In this document: positions 18,996 to 28,439 of the stretch, piece after piece
Layout: the number at the start of each line of letters is the position of its first letter
How positions within the stretch are numbered: position 1 is the first letter of the stretch
Origin: Chryseobacterium indologenes
GTDB lineage: Bacteria; Bacteroidota; Bacteroidia; Flavobacteriales; Weeksellaceae
DNA length: 64,000 nt
Reading direction: 5' to 3'
NCBI GenBank assembly: GCA_016025055.1
Contig: CP065590.1
Coordinates: 3,844,001 to 3,908,000 of the forward strand
Notes under the pieces: model-generated
The model's input: the letters and a program-made list of their open reading frames with translations, nothing else
What the model was told of the DNA's origin: nothing
Databases searched by the model: none
Position numbers and translations under genes: made by a program

Positions 18996-19358
18996 ATGCC
19001 ACAAAATATAAGATCAATCAGACCGTTCATCGGAGCCGAAAACTTTGAAATCAGTAGAAGATTTTACAAGGATCTTGGATTTCAGGAAGTTGTTCTTGAA
19101 CCTAAATTGTCTTTGTTTAAAAGGGAAGAAGTCGGTTTCTATCTTCAGGATTATTATGCTAAAGAATGGGTGGATAATACAATGATCTTTATGGAAGTAA
19201 TCAACACTGATGAATTCTGGAAAGAATTATTGTCGCTGAATCTTACTGATACCTATGAAAATGTAAAACTAACCCCTGTAAGGATCATGGAATGGGGAAA
19301 AGAATGTTTTGTACACGATCCGTCAGGAATTTTGTGGCATTTTGGAGAGTTCTTCTAA
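18996..19358 (+). CDS. VOC-family (glyoxalase/bleomycin-resistance fold) protein
   Basis: 120 residues with the paired beta-alpha-beta-beta-beta modules of the vicinal oxygen chelate family: SIRPFIGAENFEISRRFYKDLGF at the start and VHDPSGILWHFGEFF at the end. The typical terminal metal ligand Glu lies in HFGEFF. The substrate is unknown. It is 23 bases after the M28 gene and 12 before the EndoV-like gene, so it may be part of a short operon. Confidence 0.88.
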   Translation: MPQNIRSIRPFIGAENFEISRRFYKDLGFQEVVLEPKLSLFKREEVGFYLQDYYAKEWVDNTMIFMEVINTDEFWKELLSLNLTDTYENVKLTPVRIMEWGKECFVHDPSGILWHFGEFF

Positions 19359-19370
19359 CAAAAATTAAGC

Positions 19371-19871
19371 ATGATTTACGCATTTGATACCTACTATTAT
19401 GAAGACTATGCCAATACGGTATGTATTGCATTTGCAGACTGGAGCTCTGAAAAGGAGGTGGAAATTTTTACTGAACAAACCTCCGTACCCTCCGGTTACG
19501 AGAGTGGGGCTTTTTATAAAAGGGAGTTGCCTTGTATCGTAAGCCTGCTGGATAAAATCGTATTAAGACCCGGAGATATCATTATTGTTGACGGCTACGT
19601 GACCCTCGATAATGAAGGCAAAATTGGTCTTGGAGGCTATCTCTACGAGGTATTGAAAGAACAGTTTCCTGTAGTGGGTATTGCAAAAAACGAATTTACA
19701 ACTCCGGATTCCCAAAGGAGAAGCGTTGTCAGAGGTGAGAGCAAAACTCCGCTTTTCCTTACAGCAAAAGGAATTGATGTAGATGAAGTTAAATTAAAGG
19801 TAGAACAGATGCATGGAACGTTCAGAATACCGGCTTTATTGAAAAAGCTTGATCAGTTAACCAGAGAATAA
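19371..19871 (+). CDS. Endonuclease V-like protein, short form
   Basis: 166 residues, against about 220 for canonical enzymes. Several nuclease V marks are present: an early AFDTYY Asp, a Glu in YKRELPCIVSLLDKI near 50, IIVDGYVTLDNEGKIGLGGYL near 75-95 and VVGIAKNEF near 105. Canonical endonuclease V cuts DNA one base 3' of deoxyinosine. The N-terminal beta strands that hold the wedge are shorter here, so substrate use could differ. It is the last gene before a long regulatory gap. Confidence 0.75.
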   Translation: MIYAFDTYYYEDYANTVCIAFADWSSEKEVEIFTEQTSVPSGYESGAFYKRELPCIVSLLDKIVLRPGDIIIVDGYVTLDNEGKIGLGGYLYEVLKEQFPVVGIAKNEFTTPDSQRRSVVRGESKTPLFLTAKGIDVDEVKLKVEQMHGTFRIPALLKKLDQLTRE

Positions 19872-19920
19872 CATCAATACAATATATTCCGGCACCGACC
19901 GGGATATATTTTTATTTTTA

Positions 19921-19940
19921 AATATACTGATCGGTATATT
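19921..19940. promoter_or_regulatory. Palindromic operator 1, TetR type
   Basis: AATATACTGATCGGTATATT is an imperfect palindrome (AATATAC...GTATATT) with centre GATC. It overlaps the spacer region of the thiolase promoter. A second copy lies downstream at 19989-20009. Confidence 0.7.
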
Positions 19941-19945
19941 TTATT

Positions 19946-19953
19946 TATATTTG
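19946..19953 (+). promoter_or_regulatory. -7 promoter box of the thiolase gene
   Basis: TATATTTG matches TAnnTTTG and lies between the two palindromic operators. It predicts a 5' leader of about 65 bases. Confidence 0.6.
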
Positions 19954-19988
19954 TAGTACCCTTACAAACGGAAAAATTTTTTAACGCA

Positions 19989-20009
19989 AAATATACCAAT
20001 CGGTATTTT
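19989..20009. promoter_or_regulatory. Palindromic operator 2, TetR type
   Basis: AAATATACCAATCGGTATTTT, a near copy of operator 1 with the same ATAC...CGGTAT half-sites. It is downstream of the predicted start of transcription, so a bound repressor would block both initiation and clearance. Confidence 0.65.
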
Positions 20010-20023
20010 ATAATTTAATATCT

Positions 20024-21205
20024 ATGAAAGAAGTATTTATCATCGCAGCAAAACGTACCCCCATTGGTGGTTTTATGGGGAGTTTATCAGGTTTATCAGC
20101 CACCCGGCTGGGAGCAATCGCCATACAAGGCACCTATGAAAGCATATCACTTCGACCGGATGCCATAGACAGTGTGTATATGGGCAATGTATTGGGAGCA
20201 GGTATAGGCCAGTCACCGGCAAGGCAGGCTGCCATTTTTTCTGACATTCCTGTTGATAAAGACGCCACTACAATCAATAAAGTCTGCGCTTCAGGAATGA
20301 AAGCCACAATGATAGGCGCCCAGCAAATTCAGCTTGGATTGGAGAATACAGTGATGACGGGTGGAATGGAAAGTATGAGTAATGTACCTCACTATACGTA
20401 TCTCCGTCAGGGAAAGAAACTGGGAGACTCCCAGCTTACTGATGGCCTGATTAAAGATGGTTTATGGGACGTTTATAATGATTTTCACATGGGAAGTGCC
20501 GCAGAGTTGGGAGTGAAGAAATACGGACATACAAGAAAGGAGCTCGATGATTATGCCTTATTATCTTATCATAAAGCACAGGAGGCGACTTCTCAAAATA
20601 AATTCAGTAATGAATTGGTTCCCGTGTCTGTTGAAGGAAAAAAAGGCAGTATGATCATCAGTAAGGATGAAGACATTGATAAGCTCATTCCCGAAAAGAT
20701 TTCTGTACTAAAACCTGCTTTTGAGCCCAATGGTTTTTTAACTGCTGCTAATTCCAGTAATTTGAATGACGGTGCTGCAGCACTGCTACTGGGTTCTCAG
20801 GAAACTATTGACAAATATCAGATTACACCACTGGCCAAAATTATAGCTTACGCTGATGCCGCACAGGCTCCAGAATGGTTTACCACTTCACCTTCTGTTG
20901 GCATCAACAAAATATTGAAACAAACAGGCCTAAGCTTGTCAGATATTGATTATTTTGAAATCAACGAAGCCTATGCCTCTGTAATATTATCCAATCAGAA
21001 AATCCTGGGCTACGACCTTGATAAAGTAAATATATATGGTGGAGCCGTAGCTTTAGGACATCCCATAGGAGCTTCCGGAGCAAGGATTATAACCACTTTG
21101 GTCAATGTATTACGTCAGGAAGGTGGAAAATATGGAATTGCTGCCATCTGTAACGGTGGTGGAGGTGCTTCCGCTGTTCTCATCGAAAATTTAGGTAGCT
21201 CTTAA
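20024..21205 (+). CDS. Acetyl-CoA C-acyltransferase (thiolase)
   Basis: 393 residues, the usual length. It makes or cleaves 3-ketoacyl-CoA. The nucleophile Cys is in INKVCASGMKA near residue 88; the acid/base His in GGAVALGHPIGASGAR near 348; and the second Cys in AICNGGGGASA near 378. It is monocistronic here, behind a promoter bracketed by two TetR-like palindromes. This fits control by an acyl-CoA or fatty-acid-responsive repressor, but no such regulator gene is in the window. It could act in ketone/butyrate metabolism or in beta-oxidation; sequence alone does not decide. Confidence 0.93.
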   Translation: MKEVFIIAAKRTPIGGFMGSLSGLSATRLGAIAIQGTYESISLRPDAIDSVYMGNVLGAGIGQSPARQAAIFSDIPVDKDATTINKVCASGMKATMIGAQQIQLGLENTVMTGGMESMSNVPHYTYLRQGKKLGDSQLTDGLIKDGLWDVYNDFHMGSAAELGVKKYGHTRKELDDYALLSYHKAQEATSQNKFSNELVPVSVEGKKGSMIISKDEDIDKLIPEKISVLKPAFEPNGFLTAANSSNLNDGAAALLLGSQETIDKYQITPLAKIIAYADAAQAPEWFTTSPSVGINKILKQTGLSLSDIDYFEINEAYASVILSNQKILGYDLDKVNIYGGAVALGHPIGASGARIITTLVNVLRQEGGKYGIAAICNGGGGASAVLIENLGSS

Positions 21206-21384
21206 TATCCTTATTTTAAATTTTATTCAGAATGTGAGCTTTTTCTAAGTATGAAAGGAGTTCACATTTTTATTTTGTTTCTTTTGACCCAGTTTTGTAC
21301 GTTGTTATGATACTTTTCCGTATAAAATGTTAATTAACTGACAAAAATCATTACATTCTTATTTTTATTCATTCTAAATAAATA

Positions 21385-21392
21385 TAAATTTG
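21385..21392 (+). promoter_or_regulatory. -7 promoter box of the GEVED protein gene
   Basis: TAAATTTG matches TAnnTTTG, 23 bases before the ATG at 21416. Confidence 0.55.
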
Positions 21393-21415
21393 TTTCATCA
21401 AATAATAAGAAGATA

Positions 21416-22714
21416 ATGATAAAAACAACTACTCTTTCATGTATTGTACTTTGCTCGTTGGTGAATGCACAATATTGTATGCCGACGTTTCAATATGGGG
21501 CAGACAGTAATATGATCAGCAATGTTACTTTTGCAGGCATTAGCAATTCGTCACCGGTTCAATCAGGAAATATACAGGTTTATGAGGATTTTACCTCAAT
21601 TTCTGCAGACTTGCTATCAGGAAATTCTTATCCGATATCGGTGACAGGTCCTTCGAGTACATTTCCCAGTGATGTAGTTGTTTTTATAGATTTTAATCAG
21701 AATGGTAATTTTGACGACGCCGGTGAAAGTTTTTACATCGGAAGACTGCAAGCAGCCAATCCTGCCAATGCATTTACGATTAATAATAATATAACAATAC
21801 CCGCCGGTGCAGCAAGTGGGCCTACCAGAATGAGAGTGGTCAAAAATACCAATGTGCAGGCCTATTCAGATTCTAATGCCGCCAATTCTATCAGCTCAGC
21901 CTGTGACCCAACTTTGAGAGCAGGGCAGACGGAGGATTATACCGTTAATATTAAAGGAAACGATCCCGGTTTTCCAGCTCCTTACTGTGGTGCAGAAAAT
22001 GTAAGCAGTCTTACGGTCAGTGAGATCAGTAAAGTAGAATTTGCGGACATAGTAAATGATAGTGCTATGAATGGCAATTCAGGTGTTCTGGAAAATTTCA
22101 CGACCACTGTTTTTAATGTCAACAGAGGAAATACATATCCGATAACCGTTACAGGAGGCACACATGGTCAAGCTACGGTTTCTGCTTACGCTTATATCGA
22201 TTTTAATCATAATAATGTATTTGATGCTGATGAAGTATTTAATATCGGATATCTGGACAATTCTGACCCGGTTTCAGGACAACAGTCCGGTACTGTATCC
22301 GGCACTATTGTAATTCCTGTCAACGCATTACTGGGCAATAGCCGTTTCAGGTTGGTAAAGGCCTATGAATCCAGCTCATGGATGGGAACTTTGGAAAACC
22401 TTCCGTGTCCTTCAGGATGGTTTATCGGGCAGGCAGAAGATTATACGATCAATATCCGGCCGGACAATCTTGCAACAGCTGAAGTGTCAAAAAATACCAG
22501 TACAGAGGTGTATCCTAATCCTACAACAGGAATGATAATGCTTAACAGAATCAAAGGGCTGGAAAAATATGAAGTTTACCATATATCTGGTCAGAAACTG
22601 CTGGAAGGTAATTCTGACGTAATCGGTATAGAAAATTTTGTTCCGGGAACGTATTTATTGAAAATTCAGACAAAAGATAAAAAGATAATCACTGAAAAGA
22701 TTATCAAAAAATAA
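21416..22714 (+). CDS. T9SS cargo protein with two GEVED domains
   Basis: 432 residues. A signal peptide (MIKTTTLSCIVLCSLVNA) precedes two similar beta-rich modules. Each has a strand with YPI(S/T)VTG, an acidic loop FIDFNQNGNFDDAGE or YIDFNHNNVFDADEV that may bind calcium, and a closing AEDYT or TEDYT stretch; this is the GEVED domain pattern. The C-terminal 80 residues (VYPNPTTGMIML ... GTYLLKIQT, ending KIIKK) are a type A sorting domain for type IX secretion. The protein is therefore exported and probably attached to the surface. Its target is unknown. It is followed by a strong terminator. Confidence 0.92.
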   Translation: MIKTTTLSCIVLCSLVNAQYCMPTFQYGADSNMISNVTFAGISNSSPVQSGNIQVYEDFTSISADLLSGNSYPISVTGPSSTFPSDVVVFIDFNQNGNFDDAGESFYIGRLQAANPANAFTINNNITIPAGAASGPTRMRVVKNTNVQAYSDSNAANSISSACDPTLRAGQTEDYTVNIKGNDPGFPAPYCGAENVSSLTVSEISKVEFADIVNDSAMNGNSGVLENFTTTVFNVNRGNTYPITVTGGTHGQATVSAYAYIDFNHNNVFDADEVFNIGYLDNSDPVSGQQSGTVSGTIVIPVNALLGNSRFRLVKAYESSSWMGTLENLPCPSGWFIGQAEDYTINIRPDNLATAEVSKNTSTEVYPNPTTGMIMLNRIKGLEKYEVYHISGQKLLEGNSDVIGIENFVPGTYLLKIQTKDKKIITEKIIKK

Positions 22715-22756
22715 AGACACATCTAAATCATATCCATATCAATTTTTGTTTTTTTT

Positions 22757-22785
22757 AATCGACAGACTTCGCGTCTGTCGATTTT
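22757..22785 (+). terminator. Intrinsic terminator of the GEVED protein gene
   Basis: AATCGACAGAC (22757-22767) pairs perfectly with GTCTGTCGATT (22773-22783), followed by T. It lies about 45 bases after the stop. Confidence 0.88.
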
Positions 22786-22823
22786 GTTTGTAAGTCTATT
22801 ACCGAAAAAGCCATAAAAATTAA

Positions 22824-22863
22824 TTTGCCACGAATGCACGAATAAAAAAGCATTCGTGGCAAA
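22824..22863. repeat. Long perfect hairpin, possible dispersed palindromic repeat
   Basis: TTTGCCACGAATGC (22824-22837) and GCATTCGTGGCAAA (22850-22863) form a perfect 14-base stem with a 12-base A-rich loop. The left arm also reads CACGAATGCACGAAT, a near tandem. It lacks a T-run fitting a terminator for either neighbour. Strings like GCCACGAAT...CACGAAT are, from memory, spread through flavobacterial genomes. Confidence 0.75.
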
Positions 22864-22982
22864 AAGAAACTTAAACTTAGGTGTCCCAAAAACTTTTGTA
22901 GTTCTACTGTGGTTTATTAAAAAGTTTAAACAGCCGTTTGAATTTCAAAGTTTTACAAGTAAATATGGTGTCTTTTGCATTC

Positions 22983-25900
22983 CTAATCCGATTCCAGGAG
23001 ATCCAAAAGATCTTGCTTGGAAAGTCCTTGAAACCTTGTTTTATCCGTTGTAAGCAGATTTTGTGCCAGTTGTTTTTTCTTATTCTGAAGTGTCATGATT
23101 TTTTCTTCTACCGTATTGGAACATATCATCCGGACGGCAATGACATTTTTGGTTTGCCCGATACGGTAGCTACGGTCGATGGCCTGATTTTCGGTAGCCG
23201 GATTCCACCATGGATCGATCAGGTAAATATAATCTGCTTTTGTAAGATTGAGCCCCACACCGCCGGCTTTTAAGCTGATCAGAAATACACGGATGTCTTC
23301 GTTTTCCTGGAAATTACTTACTTTTAGTCCTCTGTCTTTTGTTTGTCCCGTTAAATACTCAAATAAAATTCCATGACGCTCCAGTTCTGCTTTTACCAGG
23401 TCGAGCATGCCGACAAACTGTGAGAATACTAGAATTTTATGATCTTTTGATTTTCCAAGAATCTGTTCCATCAGGATTTCAATTTTCACCGCATTATCTC
23501 CTGAATATCCTTCCTTCATAAGTGCCGGAGAATTACAGATCTGTCTGAGTCTCGTAAGCCCTGTAAGCACGTGCATGCTGTTTTTATTAAGGTCATCGTC
23601 ATCATTTGCCGCAATAAATTCACGAAGTTCTTTTTCGTAAGCATCATAGATTCGGCGTTGTTCAGCATTCATTTCACAGTAAATAACTGTTTCTGTTTTC
23701 TCGGGAAGTTCTTTAGCTACCTGCTTTTTTGTTCTTCGGAGAATGAAAGGTTTAATTTTTTGCTGTAGCTCAAGAGCGCGTTTGCTGTATTCAAATTTGT
23801 CAATGGGAATGGCATAAATATCTTTAAAGTACTGTTTGCTTCCCAATAATCCCGGGCAGGCAAAAGAAAGCTGGCTGTATAAGTCAAAAGTACTGTTTTC
23901 AATAGGTGTACCTGTTAAGACAATTCTGTTTCTCGATTGAAGCAGGCGCGCCGCTTTATATCTTTCGGAGTTCGGATTTTTGATGGTCTGGGATTCATCA
24001 AGAAAGACATAACTGAAACGGAAGTTTTTAAGAAAACGTATATCGGAAAGTAACATTCCGTAGCTGATAAGGACCACATCATATTCAGGGAAGTGGGCAA
24101 TACTTTTATTCCGGTCTGCTCCATAATGGCATAGCACTTTGATTGAAGGGGCAAATTTCCGTATTTCTTCCTGCCAGTTGAAAAGGAGAGATGTAGGCAC
24201 TACAACAAGGTGAGTGTTGTGGCCGCGTTTTTCCTTTTGAGATAAAATGAAGGCGATGATCTGGAGTGTTTTTCCCAACCCCATATCATCTGCAAGGCAA
24301 CCGCCGAAGTTAAAGCTGTCCAGAAAATTAAGCCAGTTTAGCCCGTCATGCTGATAGTCTCTGAGTTCAGCATTAAGTTGACTGGGAACCGGTGTTACAG
24401 GAATATTTTTTGCTGTTGAAAACTGAGTTGAATAAGAGTTAACCTCATCGTATACCTCCCGGCTCAGTATTTCTTTATCGAAAAGAGCCGTTATTTCAGT
24501 AAAGTTAATTTTCGGGATTTTTAATAATTCTTCGTCGATTTCTCCGGCCCGGAAATAGGCTGAGATCTTATCGATCCATTCTTCCGGAAGGATGCCCAGA
24601 GTACCGTCATCCAGCTGCACAAATTTACTCTTATTGCGAATGGTCCTGTGAAGCTGCTTTAGTGTGGCTTCTTTTGGCCCGAAACCTACTTTGAGTTGAG
24701 CATTAAACCAATCCAGTCCGCTGGTTATTTGGATATTGATTTTTGCCTTGTGGGAATTTAATTTATTGTTTTTTAATTCGTTAAAGCCAAGTATGATGAT
24801 CCCTTCATTTCTCCACGTTTCAAATGCCTGCAGAAACCAATTGTCATCCAGGAACTTATCCCTGTGAAGATAGAAGTATTGATAGCCATCCATTTGTTCT
24901 TCAAAATCCGGATGTTGCTGCATAATGAGAGAAGTAAAGCATGCTTCTGCGGCATCATTTCTATCAATTTTAAACAAATTGCCATTCTGGTCGGTATCAA
25001 AAAGTTGTTTCCTGGAATAGACGGGAACTTCAACATCGCCATATTTCATGACCGGTGTTATTCCTATATAATTTTCCTGTTGACGAAGATAAACTATCTT
25101 TTCTATACTAAATTTTTTTGTTCAAGCTGTACTTTTGTTGCCGCTTGTATATAGCTGTAATTTATATGAATACGCTCTTCTAATACTGTCAGGATATTCC
25201 TCATGAATTCCTCGTATTTTGAGGAATGAACCAGTAAAATTTCATTGTTCGCCTTAAAGAACTTAATAATCCTAAGCATGTCAGGATCGTCTATCAGGCT
25301 GAAAGTGTTGCGGTTATAGACAAAATATTCATTTCTTAGAACAATATTTTTAAAAGGAACAGAGAGGTCATTGAATTGCAGTTCACCGGTTATTTCAAAG
25401 AACGGATCTTTCTTAAATACAGATAATTGTATACTCGCATCTAAAGTGTTAAGTTCAGTGCGGATAAGAGACTTTGCTAAGATGGTTTCTGCAATTTCCC
25501 GGTCGTGATAATATACCTCAAAGTTCATGGGATTCTGAGCAATGAGTTTCAATGCTTCAAATTCTCCCGGGTTATAATCTTCGTTATAATTGTTCTGGAA
25601 AGAAGTGATGGCGGTGTAAAACTTAATTTCTTCGGGTTTCTCAGCTCTCCAGATGAGCTGCATGGCATCTACAGATACTACAGGATTTTTAATTTTCCCT
25701 GTTTGTGTGGTTTCTGCTTCCATCAGAGAAAAAATAAGGTGGTTATAATACCGGTGCTTACTGATGACCAGTATTTGCTTTTTTCCCGTTTCCGTCAATG
25801 CCAGTTCATCCAGTCTGGAAGTAGGTTGAGGTAAAAGTTCTTTTTGAAGTACCAAGGTATTTACCGGAAACATTTCTTTTATTCTTGGGATAATCGTGGT

Positions 25901-26317
25901 TTTCCGGTCAGAATATTCCAGTTGGAAGTAGACATCAAGGTCCTGCTCATTTTCCAGGCCATATTCTTTTGCCTTTGAAATCAGTATTTTTTTACGAAGT
26001 TGATCATCAAAAAAGATCCGGAAATTTTTCTCTTCCAGAATACAATGAATGATTTCTGCCTGATGAGAGCAAAGTTGGCTTTTAGTCTCATTGCAGGTAC
26101 ATGAACAAAGTAAAGAATTATTTATTTTGCTGATACTCACTATAGGGAATTCCTGTAAAGAGGTCTTTGTAAATGTTCCCGTATTGTTTTCCAGGCTGAC
26201 AGGATAGACCTCGTGAAAATCCCTGATTCCGATAAATGTACTTTCTGGGGTATGTTTCAGAAGATCATACACGGAAAGAGTAGTGATATTGATGTTATCA
26301 AGAATATATTCGGCCAT
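22983..26317 (-). CDS. SNF2/SWI2-family DNA-dependent ATPase with N-terminal SWIM zinc finger (frameshifted)
   Basis: About 1111 residues when joined. A SWIM zinc-binding motif with CSCTCNETKSQLCSH lies near residue 85. The helicase core occupies the last 450 residues: DDMGLGKTLQ (Walker A), VVVPTSLLFNWQEEI, FLDESQTIKNP (motif II), VLTGTPIENS, then the C-terminal lobe with DHKILVFSQFVGMLD, SLKAGGVGLNLT, DPWWNPATENQAIDRSYRIGQT. Such proteins remodel DNA-protein complexes. The start at 26317 (MAEYILDN) is preferred to the longer frame because a promoter box lies at 26333-26340. Two frames meet at a T7 run (25113-25119 on the plus strand); one extra base gives a continuous ...LEQKKFSIEKIVYLRQQ. 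Confidence 0.9.
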
Positions 26318-26332
26318 ACAAATTAACTGGGA

Positions 26333-26340
26333 CAAACTTA
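26333..26340 (-). promoter_or_regulatory. -7 promoter box of the SNF2 gene
   Basis: The minus strand reads TAAGTTTG, a TAnnTTTG match 15 bases before the ATG at 26317. Confidence 0.5.
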
Positions 26341-26463
26341 CAAAAAACAAGTGAAAAGTGAGAATGGGTGCCACCCTCATTTTGGCTACAGCTTTCCCCG
26401 TTTTGGCAACTCTGCGATTCTTTCTAATGATGAACTTTGTCCTGTAATTTAAAACAAAAAAAA

Positions 26464-27261
26464 ATGAAAACAATTTTTATAACAGGCACTTCTACAGGAT
26501 TGGGAAAAGCAACTGCCCAATTATTTCAGAGCAAAGGATGGAAAGTTATAGCCACAATGAGAAACCCCGAAGCCGGTGAAGATCTTGCTGCGTTGGAAAA
26601 TGTAACGGTACTTCCTTTGGATGTTACCAATCCTGAACAAATACAGTCAACCGTTAAAAAATCTCTTGAATTGGGAGACGTGGATGTTGTGTTTAATAAT
26701 GCAGGTTACGGTCTTATGGGACCACTTGAAGCTGTGACAGACGATCAGATTGTAAGACAGATCAATACCAATTTATTGGGTGTGCTCCGTGTCACCCAGG
26801 CATTTATTCCTTATTTCAGAGAGAAAGGAAATGGTACATTTATTTCCACCACATCGATCGGCGGATTGATTACTTTTCCTTTAAATTCTATTTATCATGC
26901 TACAAAATGGGCATTGGAAGGCTGGAGCGAGAGTATGGCTTTTGAACTTAACAAATTAGGAGTTGATATTAAAACGGTTTCTCCGGGAGGTATAAAAACT
27001 GATTTTGTAAGCCGTTCCCTGGATTCTGCGTCAAATCCTGCCTATGAAGAAATGATCGGCTCTTTATTTTCTAAGATGGAAGGGATGATGGAAGCAGCCT
27101 CTGCACCGGAGCAAATTGCAGAAATAGTGTATGAAGCGGCGACGGATGGTAAAAAACAATTGAGATATGTTGCAGGAGAAGATGCGAAAACTTTGTATGC
27201 ACAACGTCTTGAATTGGGCGATGAAGCTTTCAGAGCCCAGCTAGGACAGCAGTTTATGTAA
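26464..27261 (+). CDS. SDR-family oxidoreductase
   Basis: 265 residues from ATG 26464. This is a classical short-chain dehydrogenase: TGTSTGLGKATA (NAD(P)-binding glycine motif, residues 7-18), NNAGYGLMG near 80, Ser in STTSIGGL near 140, and YHATK (YxxxK) near 152. It reduces or oxidises an unknown alcohol or ketone. A regulator of the AraC family follows in the same direction after a terminator. The longer open frame begins inside the region upstream of the SNF2 gene and is less likely. Confidence 0.9.
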   Translation: MKTIFITGTSTGLGKATAQLFQSKGWKVIATMRNPEAGEDLAALENVTVLPLDVTNPEQIQSTVKKSLELGDVDVVFNNAGYGLMGPLEAVTDDQIVRQINTNLLGVLRVTQAFIPYFREKGNGTFISTTSIGGLITFPLNSIYHATKWALEGWSESMAFELNKLGVDIKTVSPGGIKTDFVSRSLDSASNPAYEEMIGSLFSKMEGMMEAASAPEQIAEIVYEAATDGKKQLRYVAGEDAKTLYAQRLELGDEAFRAQLGQQFM

Positions 27262-27274
27262 TTTTTAAAATAAC

Positions 27275-27307
27275 AGACAGCGCAAATATGATGATGCGCT
27301 GTCTTTT
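27275..27307 (+). terminator. Intrinsic terminator of the SDR gene
   Basis: AGACAGCGCA (27275-27284) pairs with TGCGCTGTCT (27295-27304) and is followed by T. Confidence 0.85.
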
Positions 27308-27332
27308 AGTCAAATAGTAATACTTTTATACT

Positions 27333-28247
27333 ATGGAAAAGAAAGAAAATACCCCGCTTAAAATTTCGTCCATCTCCGAGATGCATGATTTATTACATCT
27401 TCCTAAACCTCTTCATCCACTCGTAAGCCTGGTAGACAATAGAAAGATGAGTATTGAAAAAGAGTTTTTGACTAAAAGCTTTTTGCTCAATTTCTACAAG
27501 ATTTCTTACAAATATTCTACCGTGGGTAAAATGGGGTACGGACAGGGATATTATGATTTTAATGAAGGAGGTATGATGTTCACAGCACCCGGACAGATTC
27601 TCTCCGCGGATGTGGATGCAGAATATTGCGGTAATACTTTACTGATACATCCTGATTTTCTCAGAAGCTACCCGCTGGCAAAGAATATTAAAAACTTTGG
27701 ATTCTTTTCTTATGATACCAATGAAGCCCTGCACTTGTCTGATCAGGAGAAAATCATAATAACAGGCCTTTTGGACAGTATTAAAAATGAATTGAATACA
27801 GCAATTGATGAAGTAAGCCAGGACGTTATTGTTTCATATATTGAAGTATTGCTCAATTACAGTAACCGTTTTTATAAAAGGCAGTTCATCACCCGAAAAG
27901 CTATAAACAGTGATCTGTTAACGAAAATGGACACAATACTTGAAGACTATTTTAATCAGCAGGAGACCTTGCAAAAAGGACTTCCTACCGTTGAGTTTCT
28001 GGCCTCTTCCCTGAGTGTATCTCCAAATTATCTGAGTGACATGCTCAGAAATCTTACCGGCCAAAATACACAACAGCATATTCATGAAAAGCTGATTGAA
28101 AAAGCTAAGGAATATCTTACTTCCACCAATTTTTCGGTTTCGGAAGTCGCATATGCGCTGGGATTCGAGCATCCACAGTCATTTAATAAGCTTTTTAAAA
28201 AGAAAACTGACAAAACACCTTTGAATTACAGACAATCTTTTAATTAA
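27333..28247 (+). CDS. AraC-family transcriptional regulator
   Basis: 304 residues. The N-terminal 190 residues form a ligand or oligomerisation domain of the cupin-like type (LNFYKISYKY, MMFTAPGQI). The C-terminal 100 residues are two helix-turn-helix units of the AraC/XylS type: VEFLASSLSVSPNYLSDMLRNLTGQ and VSEVAYALGFEHPQSFNKLFKKKT, ending TPLNYRQSF. The adjacent SDR gene just upstream is the likely target, a very common pairing in flavobacteria, but the link is inferred from position. Confidence 0.92.
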   Translation: MEKKENTPLKISSISEMHDLLHLPKPLHPLVSLVDNRKMSIEKEFLTKSFLLNFYKISYKYSTVGKMGYGQGYYDFNEGGMMFTAPGQILSADVDAEYCGNTLLIHPDFLRSYPLAKNIKNFGFFSYDTNEALHLSDQEKIIITGLLDSIKNELNTAIDEVSQDVIVSYIEVLLNYSNRFYKRQFITRKAINSDLLTKMDTILEDYFNQQETLQKGLPTVEFLASSLSVSPNYLSDMLRNLTGQNTQQHIHEKLIEKAKEYLTSTNFSVSEVAYALGFEHPQSFNKLFKKKTDKTPLNYRQSFN

Positions 28248-28366
28248 GATATCGCCCGGATTTTACCGGTTTTTTTTATTGGGGTAACTCTTATACAGTA
28301 TAGCGATTTATCACAAACAAAAAAAATACCTGATTTTAGGTATAAAAAAATACTTTCTTTTGAGGA

Positions 28367-28397
28367 TTGATAGCTTTTTAAACTAAAAATAAATTTG
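28367..28397 (+). promoter_or_regulatory. Promoter of the T9SS cargo gene at 28440
   Basis: TTG (28367-28369), a 20-base gap and TAAATTTG (28390-28397) fit the flavobacterial consensus. The ATG is 42 bases downstream. Confidence 0.65.
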
Positions 28398-28439
28398 TGG
28401 TAGGAATAAATACCTTACTCAAATTTAAAAATATACACT

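Noticed and set aside
22824-22863. Terminator of the SNF2 or GEVED gene
   Set aside because: A better terminator for the GEVED gene lies at 22757-22785, and the hairpin lacks a T-run on either side fitting the SNF2 gene.
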